The translations under genes and the position numbers were made by a program. A stretch of DNA of 64,000 nucleotides from an uncultured Vicinamibacterales bacterium (GTDB lineage: Bacteria; Acidobacteriota; Vicinamibacteria; Vicinamibacterales; UBA8438). Below are positions 16,407 through 25,020 of this stretch, piece by piece. The stretch is from assembly GCA_958295905.1 (NCBI GenBank), contig OY282382.1, positions 620,001 to 684,000 of the forward strand, written 5' to 3'. Every line of letters starts with the position of its first letter. Positions within the stretch are counted from its first letter, which is position 1. The notes under the pieces were generated by a model. It ran no database searches and was not told the DNA's origin. It was given only the letters and a program-made list of their open reading frames with translations.

Positions 16407-17690
16407 TCAGCGATCGGAGGCCCGCGGCGGGTCGTTCCGGTAGACGCGTCCCGCGCGCATCACGAAGACGACCCGGCCCAGCGCGGCGGGGTCGGCGAGG
16501 GGATCGCCGTCGAGGGCGATGACGTCGGCCTCGAACCCGGCCGCGATCGTGCCGATCCGGTCCTCCAGGCCCAGCGACTCGGCCGCGAGGGAAGTGGCCG
16601 AGACCACCGCGTCCATCGGGTCCTGACCGCCCTGCTCGACGTAGGCCACCAGCTCGTCGGTGTTCGCGCCGTGGCTGCCGGCGTTGGCGTCGGTGCTGTA
16701 GACGATGCGCACGCCGGGGGTGGCCGCCGCCTGCCGGAAAAATGCCAGGGCCCCCGGCCGGGCCGCCTGGAGGTTGGCAAAACCCTCCATCGTGTATCCG
16801 CCGACCCCGGCGTAGCGGTCGCCGCGCTCGGCGTAGTTGCGGAAGAGCAGGTCGATCTGATTGCCGAGGTACATGCCGCTCTCGACGAACACGTCGACAT
16901 CCCCGGGTTCGAGCATCCAGCCGTGCTCCACCTGGGCGCATCCCGCGGCGGCGGTGAGCCGCAACGCGTCGGACCGGTGCAGGTGGACGACCGACCGCAG
17001 CCCCTGGGCGCGCGCTTCTCCGCAGGCGGCCTCGAGCTGGGCGGCCGACAGGTTGGTGACCCCGCCGAACCGGATGCTCGTCGACGCGAAGACCTTGATG
17101 ACGTCGGCCCCCGCCGCAGCCCGGCCGCGGACGTACGCCCGAATCTCGTCCGGCGTGCCGGTGTCCCCGCGCACCGCCCCGAGCGACGACAGGAGCCGCG
17201 GGCCCGGAACCTCGCCGCGGTCGATCCACGCCATGAGCTCGGCATCCCGCGGCGAGCCCAGGCTCTGCGCCGTGGTGATTCCGTTCATCAGGGTGCGGTA
17301 CGCGTTCTCGGTGCCGTGCAGCGTCATGTGGGCGACGCCGGGGTCGTTCTCGGGCCGGTGCACCCGGCCGTCGTCGTCGAAGTGGTTCCCGATGTGCACG
17401 TGGGTGTCGATGTAACCCGGCAGCACCGTCAGCGCGGTCAGGTCGTAGATCCGGTCCCCGACGCCGGCGCCGCGCGGGACGATCTCGGCGATCCGCCCGT
17501 CGCGCGCCACCAGATCGCGGTCCTCCAGCACCCCGCCGCGCCCGTCGAGGATGCGGGTCGCGCGGAGCACCGTCGTCCCGCCCGCGGGCTGGCCCAGCGC
17601 CGGAGCGCCCGCCCCGGCGGCGCAGAGGATGGCCAGCAGCACGCCGGCCGAGGACCGCGGGAGGGTGACGGAAGCGATTCGATGACACAT
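16407..17690 (-). CDS. amidohydrolase family protein, secreted
   Basis: Start ATG 17688-17690 (minus) gives 427 residues with a signal peptide ending near GQPAGG. The metal-dependent hydrolase motifs are in order: DTHVHIG (H97, H99), the lysine in VIKVFAS that may be carboxylated, VVHLHR, VEHGW and the aspartate in YSTDANAGSHG. The edge segments RILDGRGG and EADVIALDGDPL form the usual beta-sandwich. This matches the imidazolonepropionase/prolidase-like branch often seen in Acidobacteriota; the substrate may be a dipeptide or cyclic amide. Two relatives lie at 20695 and 23498. Confidence 0.85.
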   Translation of the reverse strand: MCHRIASVTLPRSSAGVLLAILCAAGAGAPALGQPAGGTTVLRATRILDGRGGVLEDRDLVARDGRIAEIVPRGAGVGDRIYDLTALTVLPGYIDTHVHIGNHFDDDGRVHRPENDPGVAHMTLHGTENAYRTLMNGITTAQSLGSPRDAELMAWIDRGEVPGPRLLSSLGAVRGDTGTPDEIRAYVRGRAAAGADVIKVFASTSIRFGGVTNLSAAQLEAACGEARAQGLRSVVHLHRSDALRLTAAAGCAQVEHGWMLEPGDVDVFVESGMYLGNQIDLLFRNYAERGDRYAGVGGYTMEGFANLQAARPGALAFFRQAAATPGVRIVYSTDANAGSHGANTDELVAYVEQGGQDPMDAVVSATSLAAESLGLEDRIGTIAAGFEADVIALDGDPLADPAALGRVVFVMRAGRVYRNDPPRASDR

Positions 17691-18094
17691 GGGCGCGCTC
17701 CAAGTCGACGGGCGGGTCGACGGTGGGATGAGGCGGCATTCTAACCTCCCGTCACCCGGCGTGCAGGATGCCGCGGCGGAGCGCCACGTGTACCGCCACC
17801 GTCCGCTCCTGGATGCCCGGCTTCGCGAAGAGGTTTCCCTGACGGGCCCCCCACCGGTCCTCACGCATACGACATGACGACGACGACGTGACGACGCTCC
17901 ACCACCAGGGGCGGGCGTTCGTTCGCCCGGCGCCGATGGCAGTGGTTACCCGGGATGGCCCGTTCGACGAATCGAAGTTCGAGCTGTCGACGTCGGCATC
18001 GACCCCGGCGAACCCCGGGGGGTACGGACGGATGATCGGGTTGTGGCGAGAGGAGCGTCGCAAGCTCGGGATCGTTCTGCCCGCGGATCTCCAG
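17691..18094. other. intergenic region
   Basis: About 400 bases without a supported gene. Short frames on both strands lack ribosome sites. The run gacgacgacgacgtgacgacg near 17876-17896 is a simple trinucleotide repeat. Confidence 0.45.
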
Positions 18095-20011
18095 CTAACC
18101 CGGCGTCACCGTCACCAGCGGGAGCACCACGTGGGACGGATAGGCCCTCTCATGGTGGATGGAGTTGTCTGCGGGCACCGTGCGCCGGTGCCGTCCCAGG
18201 GGCTCGCCGGTGTTGGGGTTGACGTCGAAGCGCGGGAAGTTGCTGCTCGAGACGTCGATGCGGATCCGGTGCCCGGCCTTGAACCGGTTCGCCGTGGGAT
18301 AGGGCTCGATGGCGAGCTCGTAGACCTCTCCCGGCGTCATCGGCTGCGGCCGGCTCGGGTCGTTGCGGTACCGCGCGCGCAGGATGCCGTCGGTAAGGTT
18401 CATCTCGAACCCGGTCGGAAAGTCCTCGGACGGGGGATAGACGTCGATCAGCTTCACCGTGAAGTCGGTGTCGACGGCGGTCGAGGACGCGTACAGGGTG
18501 ACGCGGATGGGGCCGACGACCTCGACCGGGGCCTCGAGCGGCTCGGTCTGGAACACGACCACGTCGGACCGCGTCTTCAGCGGCAGGTACGGGGGCCGCG
18601 AGCCGAAGAAGCCGTTCTCCGAGCCGCCCTCCAGGCGCTTGAACTCCCGCTCGCGCTGGTCGTAGGGGCCGCGCTTCAGCACCCCCGAGAACGACCCGCC
18701 GATCGTCGGCACCGGGTGCTCGGGATCGTAGGTGTAGGTGGTCGGCGGCGCGTCGGCCGGCCCGCGCGGGCTCAGGGTCCCGTCGGCGTGGAAGTAGTAG
18801 GGCGTCGGCTCGGCCTCGGGCAGGGGCCAGGCCGAGGCCTCCCGCCAGTAGCCGCCGTGGTAGAGCCGGCCGGCGGCGTCGCGGCGGCCGTCGCCGCTGC
18901 CCATGACGAAGAGGCGTATCGGCGGCCAGTCGTCGACCCCGGTGGGGATGCGCTTGAGGTGGCGGTCGAACCACTGCCGGTGCAGCCCGGTCGCGAAGTC
19001 GGGCATCGCCGCGTCGGGCCCGAACTCGACGTCGCCCGCGTGCGACCGCGCGTTGGCGCCGTGGGTCCAGGGGCCGACGAGGAGATGGATGGGCGAGGTC
19101 TTGGTCCGGGACAGCCCGACGAAGTTCTCGAACATGCTGCCGCAGTACGGGTCGTACCAGCCGGCGACGTGCAGCATCGGGACGTCGGCGGTGCGGCCGT
19201 AATAGGCGCTCCAGTTCACGCCGAGGCGCGTCCAGTGCCGGACGTCGGCGTCCGGCGGGTCGTGGTCCGCACGGGTGAGCTGGGTCAGCACGTAGTCCTC
19301 GAACGCGGGCGCCGCCGCGAGCGGGCTGAGGCCCCGCCGGAGGGGCATCGCGGCGAACCAGTCGGCCACCTCCTCGGCCTCGAAGGCGGCCCGCACGACC
19401 GGATCGGGCGAGAGGCGGAGCTGGTCGAAGGCCCATCCCAGTTGCTGCCCCAGCTCGAACGCGCCGTGGTTGCGCACCTTGTGCGACCAGGGGTCGGAGA
19501 TGCCTCCCTGGTTCAGCAGCAGGGCCTTCAGGTGCGGCGGGTTCATCTTGGCCGCGTCGGCCTGGGTGTGGGCTCCGTAGGACGTGCCGAACATGCCGAC
19601 GTCGCCGGTCGTGTAGGGCAGCGCGGCGATCCACTCGACGGTGTCGAAGCCGTCCGTCGCGTCGAAGTCGTGATACTTCGAGAATCCGCCTTCCGACTCG
19701 TAGCGGCCCCGCGTGTCCTGCAGCACGACGACATAACCGTGCCCGACGAACCAGCCGGCGCGATCGACGAGCCCGCGCCCCTCCTTGCCGTAGGGGGTGC
19801 GCTGCAGCAGGACCGGGAACGGGGTCTCGACGGGGGCGCCCCCGCGGGCCGGCCGGTAGACGTCGGTGGCGAGCCGGATGCCGTCGCGCATCGGCACCAT
19901 GACGTCACCGGCGTGCAGCACGACGTCGTAAGGGTCCGGGATCTGCGCGGGCGCGCCGGCCGCCAGCGCCAGCGCGGCCAGCGCCGCCATCCCGAGCGTG
20001 CGTGTCTTCAT
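18095..20011 (-). CDS. CocE/NonD (S15) family alpha/beta hydrolase, secreted
   Basis: ATG 20009-20011 (minus) follows AGGAG and opens a signal peptide ending APAQ. The 638-residue protein has the family order: an alpha/beta-hydrolase domain with the nucleophile Ser144 in GTSYGA, then GPWTHGAN with the probable catalytic histidine, and a C-terminal jelly roll (GPIRVTLYASSTAVDTDF, RIRIDVSSSNFPRFD). Such enzymes are cocaine-esterase, glutaryl-acylase or Xaa-Pro dipeptidyl-peptidase types. The fingerprint MRDGIRLATDVYRP is typical. It acts outside the cytoplasm on esters or N-terminal dipeptides; the exact substrate is unknown. Full length for the family. Confidence 0.88.
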   Translation of the reverse strand: MKTRTLGMAALAALALAAGAPAQIPDPYDVVLHAGDVMVPMRDGIRLATDVYRPARGGAPVETPFPVLLQRTPYGKEGRGLVDRAGWFVGHGYVVVLQDTRGRYESEGGFSKYHDFDATDGFDTVEWIAALPYTTGDVGMFGTSYGAHTQADAAKMNPPHLKALLLNQGGISDPWSHKVRNHGAFELGQQLGWAFDQLRLSPDPVVRAAFEAEEVADWFAAMPLRRGLSPLAAAPAFEDYVLTQLTRADHDPPDADVRHWTRLGVNWSAYYGRTADVPMLHVAGWYDPYCGSMFENFVGLSRTKTSPIHLLVGPWTHGANARSHAGDVEFGPDAAMPDFATGLHRQWFDRHLKRIPTGVDDWPPIRLFVMGSGDGRRDAAGRLYHGGYWREASAWPLPEAEPTPYYFHADGTLSPRGPADAPPTTYTYDPEHPVPTIGGSFSGVLKRGPYDQREREFKRLEGGSENGFFGSRPPYLPLKTRSDVVVFQTEPLEAPVEVVGPIRVTLYASSTAVDTDFTVKLIDVYPPSEDFPTGFEMNLTDGILRARYRNDPSRPQPMTPGEVYELAIEPYPTANRFKAGHRIRIDVSSSNFPRFDVNPNTGEPLGRHRRTVPADNSIHHERAYPSHVVLPLVTVTPG

Positions 20012-20694
20012 CGTGGTCACTCCTGTGCCGGGGGCCGCGCCGCGCGGTCCCTTCCGGTCGCTGCGTTCGGGGCCGACAACCCGCCGTCGAGCATCCTGTG
20101 TCCGTGGCCGCCTGTGTCGGTGGCCGCGCCACGGTCTTTCCCGGAAGCCCGCACTGAAACGCGCTGCCCCGAGACCGTCGCGGCGCCTGGGTGACCGATC
20201 GCATGCAGCCGGGCCTGTCGCCACCGGCTCCCCGCCCGCCGCACCCTCGACCCTCCGAAGCTGCTCGATGAGCACCGGGGCGTTCACCAGTCGCCACCGG
20301 CTCCCCGCCCGCCGCACCCCTCGACCGATTCGGGGTGGCTGCGCGCGTCGGCTTCACCGGCGCGGAGATACAGAGCCCTACGAGCACACCGCGGCGGATA
20401 TCGCGCGACGCCAGGGTGAGCGATGCGTCGGGGTTACGGACGAAGAGCCCCTACGAGCACACCGCGGCGGATATCGCGCGGGCAACTTCAGCCTGCGATC
20501 CTACGACGGCGGACTGAGAGCCCTACGAGCACACCGCGGCGGATATCGCGCGGCATCGCCGGCGACGACACCCGTGGACACGTCCTCACGACGTCCCCCG
20601 TGGTGGACGCCTCGGACATGATCGAGCCGCCACCGGCTCCCCGCCCGCCGCCGCACCTTCACGAGGTCCCCGTCCCCGCGCACCGCCGCACCCC
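20012..20694. other. 680-bp repeat-rich intergenic region
   Basis: It holds duplicated GC-rich blocks (gccaccggctccccgcccgc at about 20219, 20289 and 20628) and a spaced repeat array at 20370-20550, annotated separately. No gene is supported. Confidence 0.6.
20370..20550 (+). repeat. three spaced direct repeats with CRISPR-like geometry
   Basis: A 36-37-bp unit, ending accgcggcggatatcgcgcg, occurs at 20370-20405, 20442-20478 and 20515-20550. The two intervals are both 36 bases (20406-20441 and 20479-20514) and unlike each other. The middle unit has one extra C. This spacing resembles a minimal CRISPR array, but no cas gene is in the window and the array has only three units. A minisatellite is the alternative. 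Confidence 0.55.
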
Positions 20695-22089
20695 TCACGG
20701 CGTGTAGACCCGGCCGTCCTTCACCACCGTGACCACGTGCCGCAGGTCCCGCATGCTCAGCAGCGGATTGCCGTCGACCACGATCAGGTCGGCGAGCTTG
20801 CCCCGGGTGACGGTGCCCAGCTCGTCGCCGCGGCCCAGATACTCGGCGTTGCGCCGGGTCGCCATGGCGAGCACCTCCATCGGGAAGAAGCCGTACGACA
20901 CCATGAGGTCCATTTCCTGCCACATCGCGTCGGTGTGGAAGTTGAGCGGCGTGCCGGAGTCGGTGCCGACGAGCACCCGGACTCCGGCGTCCCGGAGCTG
21001 GCGCAGCTTCGCCCCCATCTCGTCGATGCGCCGCACCCGCAGGCTGCCGCCGAAGTACCCGAACCGCCTCGGATTCTCGATGCTGCGCCGGATGTCGGCC
21101 CAGATCGCCGGCGGCGTCAGGGCGCGGACCCGCGGGTTGTCCCGCCAGTCCGGCCACTCGACCGCCCGGCCCTGGATCGTCGTCTGGATCAGGGTGGGGA
21201 TGACCCAGGTCCGGTGGTCCACCAGGCCCTGGAGCACTTCGGGCGCGATGGCGGGGCTGGAGCCGGCCCCGAGGGACAGGTGCTCGATGCCGTCCTGGCC
21301 CGCGCGAATCCGCATGAGGAGGTCGTCGCGCGTCCCGACGTGGCCGGTGATGCGGAGGCCCCGGGCGTCGGCCTCCTCGCCGACGGCCCGGAGCTGGGCT
21401 TCGGTCAGCCCCGTGTGCACCTTGATGATCCCGGCGCCCTGCGCGATCGCGGTCCGGGCCGCGGCGCGCGCCTCGTCCACCGTACGCACGTTGACGGTGT
21501 GCGACCGGCGGTGATGCCGGGCCACCTGCTCGTCGGACCAGTTCGTGATCCACCCCATGCTGGCGACCACCCGGGGCCCCGGCAGGTCGCCGCTCTCGAT
21601 ACGGTCCTTGAGCGGCCCGAGGGCCTCCGGCTGGCCGGCCAGATCGACCACCGTGGTGACGCCGCTCATGAGGAGCTGCCGGGTCGAGATCTCCATGATC
21701 TCGGCGTAGCGGCCGTCGCGGTACCGGCCATGCCAGTGCTGGTAGTCGGAGTGGCCGAGAATGTCCAGATGCACGTGCGCGTCGATGAGCCCGGGCAGGA
21801 TCGTCATGCCGCGGGCGTCGACGACCTCGACGCCGTCCGGCACCGTCAACTCGTCCCGGCTGCCGACGGCGACGATGCGGTTGTCCTCCACGAGCACGAC
21901 CGCGCCCGGCAGCGGCGGCCCCTCGTGCCCGTCGATCAGCAGTCCGCCGACGATGGCGAGGTCGACCTCCGCCGGCTGGGGGTCGCGCTGGCCGTCGAAG
22001 GTCTGCGCGCCCGGCAGGGCGGCGGCGACGGCGACCAGCACCGCCGCGAGGGGGAATCGGAGGCGCGTGCGGAGACGGGTCGTGATCAT
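20695..22089 (-). CDS. amidohydrolase family protein, secreted
   Basis: The 464-residue protein starts at ATG 22087-22089 (minus) behind a purine run agagagag. A signal peptide ends near LPGAQ. Catalytic motifs: DAHVHLD, the lysine of IIKVHTG, ITGHVGT, EHLSLG and GTDSGTP, all in the expected order for a binuclear or mononuclear metal amidohydrolase. The C-terminal GKLADLIVVDGNPLL strand is intact. It probably hydrolyses a peptide-like or cyclic amide in the periplasm. It belongs to the same broad group as 16407 and 23498, yet the three differ enough to suggest different substrates. Confidence 0.85.
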   Translation of the reverse strand: MITTRLRTRLRFPLAAVLVAVAAALPGAQTFDGQRDPQPAEVDLAIVGGLLIDGHEGPPLPGAVVLVEDNRIVAVGSRDELTVPDGVEVVDARGMTILPGLIDAHVHLDILGHSDYQHWHGRYRDGRYAEIMEISTRQLLMSGVTTVVDLAGQPEALGPLKDRIESGDLPGPRVVASMGWITNWSDEQVARHHRRSHTVNVRTVDEARAAARTAIAQGAGIIKVHTGLTEAQLRAVGEEADARGLRITGHVGTRDDLLMRIRAGQDGIEHLSLGAGSSPAIAPEVLQGLVDHRTWVIPTLIQTTIQGRAVEWPDWRDNPRVRALTPPAIWADIRRSIENPRRFGYFGGSLRVRRIDEMGAKLRQLRDAGVRVLVGTDSGTPLNFHTDAMWQEMDLMVSYGFFPMEVLAMATRRNAEYLGRGDELGTVTRGKLADLIVVDGNPLLSMRDLRHVVTVVKDGRVYTP

Positions 22090-22141
22090 GACGTCGCTCT
22101 CTCTGTCTTCCTGTCTTCGGCGTGCCTGAGACGATACCATC

Positions 22142-22489
22142 GCACCGGCCGCGGGGGGCCTCGGCCCCGGAACCCGCCGGCGCCGGCGCCGGCAAGACCG
22201 CGGGCGTCGGCGCGGGCGTCGCACCGGCCGCGGGGGGGCCTCGGTCCCGAACCCGCCGGCGCCGCGGGGTGGCGGGGGCGGGCCGGGAGGCGGGCGGCGG
22301 TCCTGGCCACCCACGGCGGGCGGCACAGGAACGGGTGTATAAACCGCGGGCGTCGGTGCGGGCGTCGCACCGGCCGCGGGGGGGCCTCGGTCCCGAACCC
22401 GCCGGCGCCGCGGGGTGGCGGGGCGGACCGGGAGGCGGGCGGCGGTCCTGGCCACCCGTGGCGGGCGGCGCAGGAACAGGTGTATAACA
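22142..22489. repeat. tandem repeat of about 146 bp (2.4 copies)
   Basis: Full units lie at 22198-22343 and 22344-22489, preceded by a partial one at 22142-22197. Each unit ends in an AT-rich gtgtataa. The units differ at few positions, so the duplication is fairly recent. No coding function is seen. Confidence 0.85.
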
Positions 22490-22561
22490 GCCCGTGGCGA
22501 AAGTCCGCGCTGCATTCGAGCGGCGATGCATCCCGTCTGACGGCGTTGTTCGTCGGTTCCC
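22488..22561 (+). repeat. dispersed repeat C, copy 1
   Basis: The core cgagcggcgatgcatcccg followed by gttgttcgtcgg is shared with 50642-50717 and 53776-53848, all in the same orientation. Confidence 0.85.
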
Positions 22562-22578
22562 TTATCTATATGCTGTGG

Positions 22579-22670
22579 AAACAAGTCCCCGACGTTTCGT
22601 GGCGTTGGGGTGAAACAAGTCCCCGACGTTTCGTGGCGTTGGGGTGAAAACAAGTCCCCGATCATGACGG
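22579..22670. repeat. 34-bp tandem repeat F
   Basis: The unit aaacaagtccccgacgtttc, continuing gtggcgttggggtg, occurs at 22579-22612 and 22613-22646 with a partial third copy to 22670. A diverged copy lies in inverse orientation at about 53891-53938. In both places it is just downstream of a repeat C copy. Confidence 0.85.
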
Positions 22671-22805
22671 TTTGGGACCGAGCCAGGCGGCCGGCAGGAG
22701 GCATATCCCCGGCAACCGGCGCCGCCGCGGGCAGCGTGTCCCGGACGTACAGCAGGCCGGACGGAGCGCCGCCGTCCCGGGGAGTATCGCCGGAGGAGGT
22801 TGAGC

Positions 22806-23372
22806 ATGAGCGCACAGTCACGGGCCGCCGGCAGGTCATCGAAGTCCGTCCGGCAGATCGTCCTCGGCGCCGCGGCCGCGCTGGGGTTGGTAGTGGTGGC
22901 CGGGGGCGTCGCCTGGACCATGAGCTGTCCCTGCGAAGGCACCCCGGGCTTCGTGCTGCTGGGCGACGCCCACGACGAGCCGGTCGACGACTGGAGCTTC
23001 GCGAACGACGTCTCGCTGTGCCAGATCCAGATCGGCATCTGGATGAGGCCGCATTCGGTGAACGTCAACTGCATGGCGACGCCGGAGGGCGAGCTCTTCA
23101 TCAGTTGCTCGGTCGGCGCGAACAAGTACTGGTGTCCACGGGTGGGCCAGGACCACTCGGGACGCCTCCGGCTCGACGGCGTCGTCTACCCCGTCGTCCT
23201 CAACCGCGAGATGGACCAAGCCACGCTCGATCGGGTCTGGGCGGCACGGATCCGGAAGCTCCAGAAGCCGGCCGTTCAGGCGCGGCAGCCGGGGGGCGGA
23301 GGCGAGCCGCCGCCGCTCGATACGCCGCGGCCGGAAAGCTGGTGGACGTTCCGCGTGGAGTCGCGCGGCTAG
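22806..23372 (+). CDS. membrane-anchored split-barrel-like protein of unknown function
   Basis: ATG 22806 follows GGAGGAGG. The 188-residue product has one N-terminal membrane span (VLGAAAALGLVVVAGGVAW) and then a soluble domain with PVDDWSFANDVSLCQIQ, PHSVNVNCMA, KYWCPRVG and RLRLDGVVYPV. The order of segments resembles nitroreductase/deazaflavin-dependent split barrels that bind flavin-type cofactors. The protein at 29132 is a paralogue. Several cysteines (SCPC, SCS, YWC) could bind metal or form disulfides. The stop codon is part of the head of a palindromic repeat. Function unknown. Confidence 0.7.
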   Translation: MSAQSRAAGRSSKSVRQIVLGAAAALGLVVVAGGVAWTMSCPCEGTPGFVLLGDAHDEPVDDWSFANDVSLCQIQIGIWMRPHSVNVNCMATPEGELFISCSVGANKYWCPRVGQDHSGRLRLDGVVYPVVLNREMDQATLDRVWAARIRKLQKPAVQARQPGGGGEPPPLDTPRPESWWTFRVESRG

Positions 23373-23432
23373 GAGTCTGCGCCGTAGAAGTTTCGCGCGA
23401 GCGGAGCTTCCAACGCGACCGCAAGGTCGCGC
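23367..23432 (+). repeat. palindromic repeat: A-type head joined to B body (B2)
   Basis: It begins ggctaggagtctgcgccgta, as in family A, and passes into the B sequence gaagtttcgcgcgagcgg. Two hairpins are possible: GAAGTTTCGC/GCGGAGCTTC (two G-U pairs as RNA) and GCGACC-GCAA-GGTCGC. It lies between the stop codon of one gene and the ribosome site of the next. Confidence 0.85.
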
Positions 23433-23497
23433 CGGGCCGCGTCGCAGCCGCTTCGGTCGCGACTGCGTCCACCCGCGAACGGCCGGAGGAGAGCGAC

Positions 23498-24907
23498 ATG
23501 CTCGATAAATCTTGCGGGACCCGGCGTCGTGCCATCCTCTTGGTGGTGCTCGTGCTGTTGACGGGCATCGCGCGCGGTGCAGACGGCCAGCCGCCGGATC
23601 CCGCCGCCTCGACCCCGGCCGTCCAGTTGTTCACCGGCGCGCGCGTCATCGTGGGGGACGGCCGCGTCATCGACGACGCCGCGTTCCTCGTGCGCGGCAA
23701 TCTGATCGTGCGGGTCGGGAGCGCCGGCGAGGTGACGGCGCCGCCGCGGGCGGGCGTCGTCGACCTGACCGGGCGCACGGTAATGCCGGCGCTTGTCAAC
23801 ACCCATGCCCATCTCGGCTGGGAGCGGTACACGACCTGGGGTTCCGAGAACTTCACCCGCGACAACCTCGTCGACCACCTCCACCGCCACGCCTACTACG
23901 GCGTCTCCACGATCATCTCCACCGGCAGCGACCTCGAGGAGATCGCCCTCGAGGTCCGGCAGGCGCAACGGGTGGGCGAAGTCGGAGGTGCCCGCTACCT
24001 GGTGTCGCCCGGTCTCGGGACGCCCGGCGGCGGACCGAACCCCCGGTTCACGAACGACGCCGGATGGTGGGGACTTCACGGGGTGACGACCCCCGCCGAG
24101 GCGCGCGAGGTCGTGCGGGCCGAGGCCGCGCGCGGCATCCGGATCCTGAAGATCTGGGTGGATGCGCGTGACGAGCGGCGGGGCGCGCGGGTGAAGCTCC
24201 ATCCGGACATCTATGCGGCCGCCCTCGACGAGGCCCAGGTGCAAGACATCCGGGTGATCACGCACGCGACCACGCTCGAGGACCACAAGCGGTTGCTCGC
24301 GGCCGGCACCCGGCGCTTCATCCATATGCCTTACGACACGGCCGTCGACGACGAGTACCTCGCGCTCGTCGCGGCGCGCAACGCGTTCATCGTGCCGACC
24401 CTCGGCATGGTCACGCGGGGCGAGCCGTTCCGGCGGCCGGTGTACGAGGACCCCTTCTTCCAGGAGCAGGTCCCGGAGGCGGTCGTCGCGATGCTGCGGG
24501 ACGCCGGCGGCGGCGACTCCGGCGCCGCCGGCCCTCGAACCGCGGCGGCCGAAGCGCGGGCCCGGGTAATCCGGGACAACTTCATGCGGCTGCGCGACCG
24601 CGTCATCCTCGGTACCGACGCCGGCGCAGTGGGCGACTTCTTCGGCTACGCCGATCATCTGGAGCTGGAGCTCTTCGTGCGGCTGGGAATGACGCCGGCG
24701 GAGGCGATAGTGGCCGCCACGACCCGGGCGGCGCGGGCGTTCGGGCTGACCGAGACCGGGGCCATCGAGGCCGGACGGAGCGCCGACTTCCTGGTGCTCG
24801 ACGCCAACCCCCTCGACGACATCCTGCATACGCGGCAGATCGCCGCCGTGTATCTCCGAGGCGTCGAGGTCGACCGCGATGCCTTGCGCGCGCGTTGGAC
24901 GGACTGA
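23498..24907 (+). CDS. amidohydrolase family protein, secreted
   Basis: ATG 23498 lies seven bases after GGAGGAG; the product has 469 residues with a signal peptide (ILLVVLVLLTGIARGADG). Motifs are NTHAHLG, ILKIWVD (lysine), ITHATT, HMPYD and the terminal aspartate LGTDAGA, then the sandwich strand SADFLVLDANPL. The second histidine region reads FIHMPYD, unlike the EH found in its two relatives, which hints at a different metal arrangement. A periplasmic amide or ester hydrolase is likely. Repeat B2 occupies the 5' leader region. Confidence 0.83.
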   Translation: MLDKSCGTRRRAILLVVLVLLTGIARGADGQPPDPAASTPAVQLFTGARVIVGDGRVIDDAAFLVRGNLIVRVGSAGEVTAPPRAGVVDLTGRTVMPALVNTHAHLGWERYTTWGSENFTRDNLVDHLHRHAYYGVSTIISTGSDLEEIALEVRQAQRVGEVGGARYLVSPGLGTPGGGPNPRFTNDAGWWGLHGVTTPAEAREVVRAEAARGIRILKIWVDARDERRGARVKLHPDIYAAALDEAQVQDIRVITHATTLEDHKRLLAAGTRRFIHMPYDTAVDDEYLALVAARNAFIVPTLGMVTRGEPFRRPVYEDPFFQEQVPEAVVAMLRDAGGGDSGAAGPRTAAAEARARVIRDNFMRLRDRVILGTDAGAVGDFFGYADHLELELFVRLGMTPAEAIVAATTRAARAFGLTETGAIEAGRSADFLVLDANPLDDILHTRQIAAVYLRGVEVDRDALRARWTD

Positions 24908-25020
24908 TCCCGGAGAACGGTGTCCGGGTCGTATCTCCTGCATGTGGGGGCTCTTCTTGGTTCGAGGTGAGTTCCCCGACGGCCCTAATATTTAATAGTG
25001 CCGAAGCGCTAGGATGAAAA

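Noticed and set aside
17888-20194. Long plus-strand frame opposite the CocE hydrolase
   Set aside because: Shadow of the S15-family gene; the first 200 bases have no match or ribosome site either.
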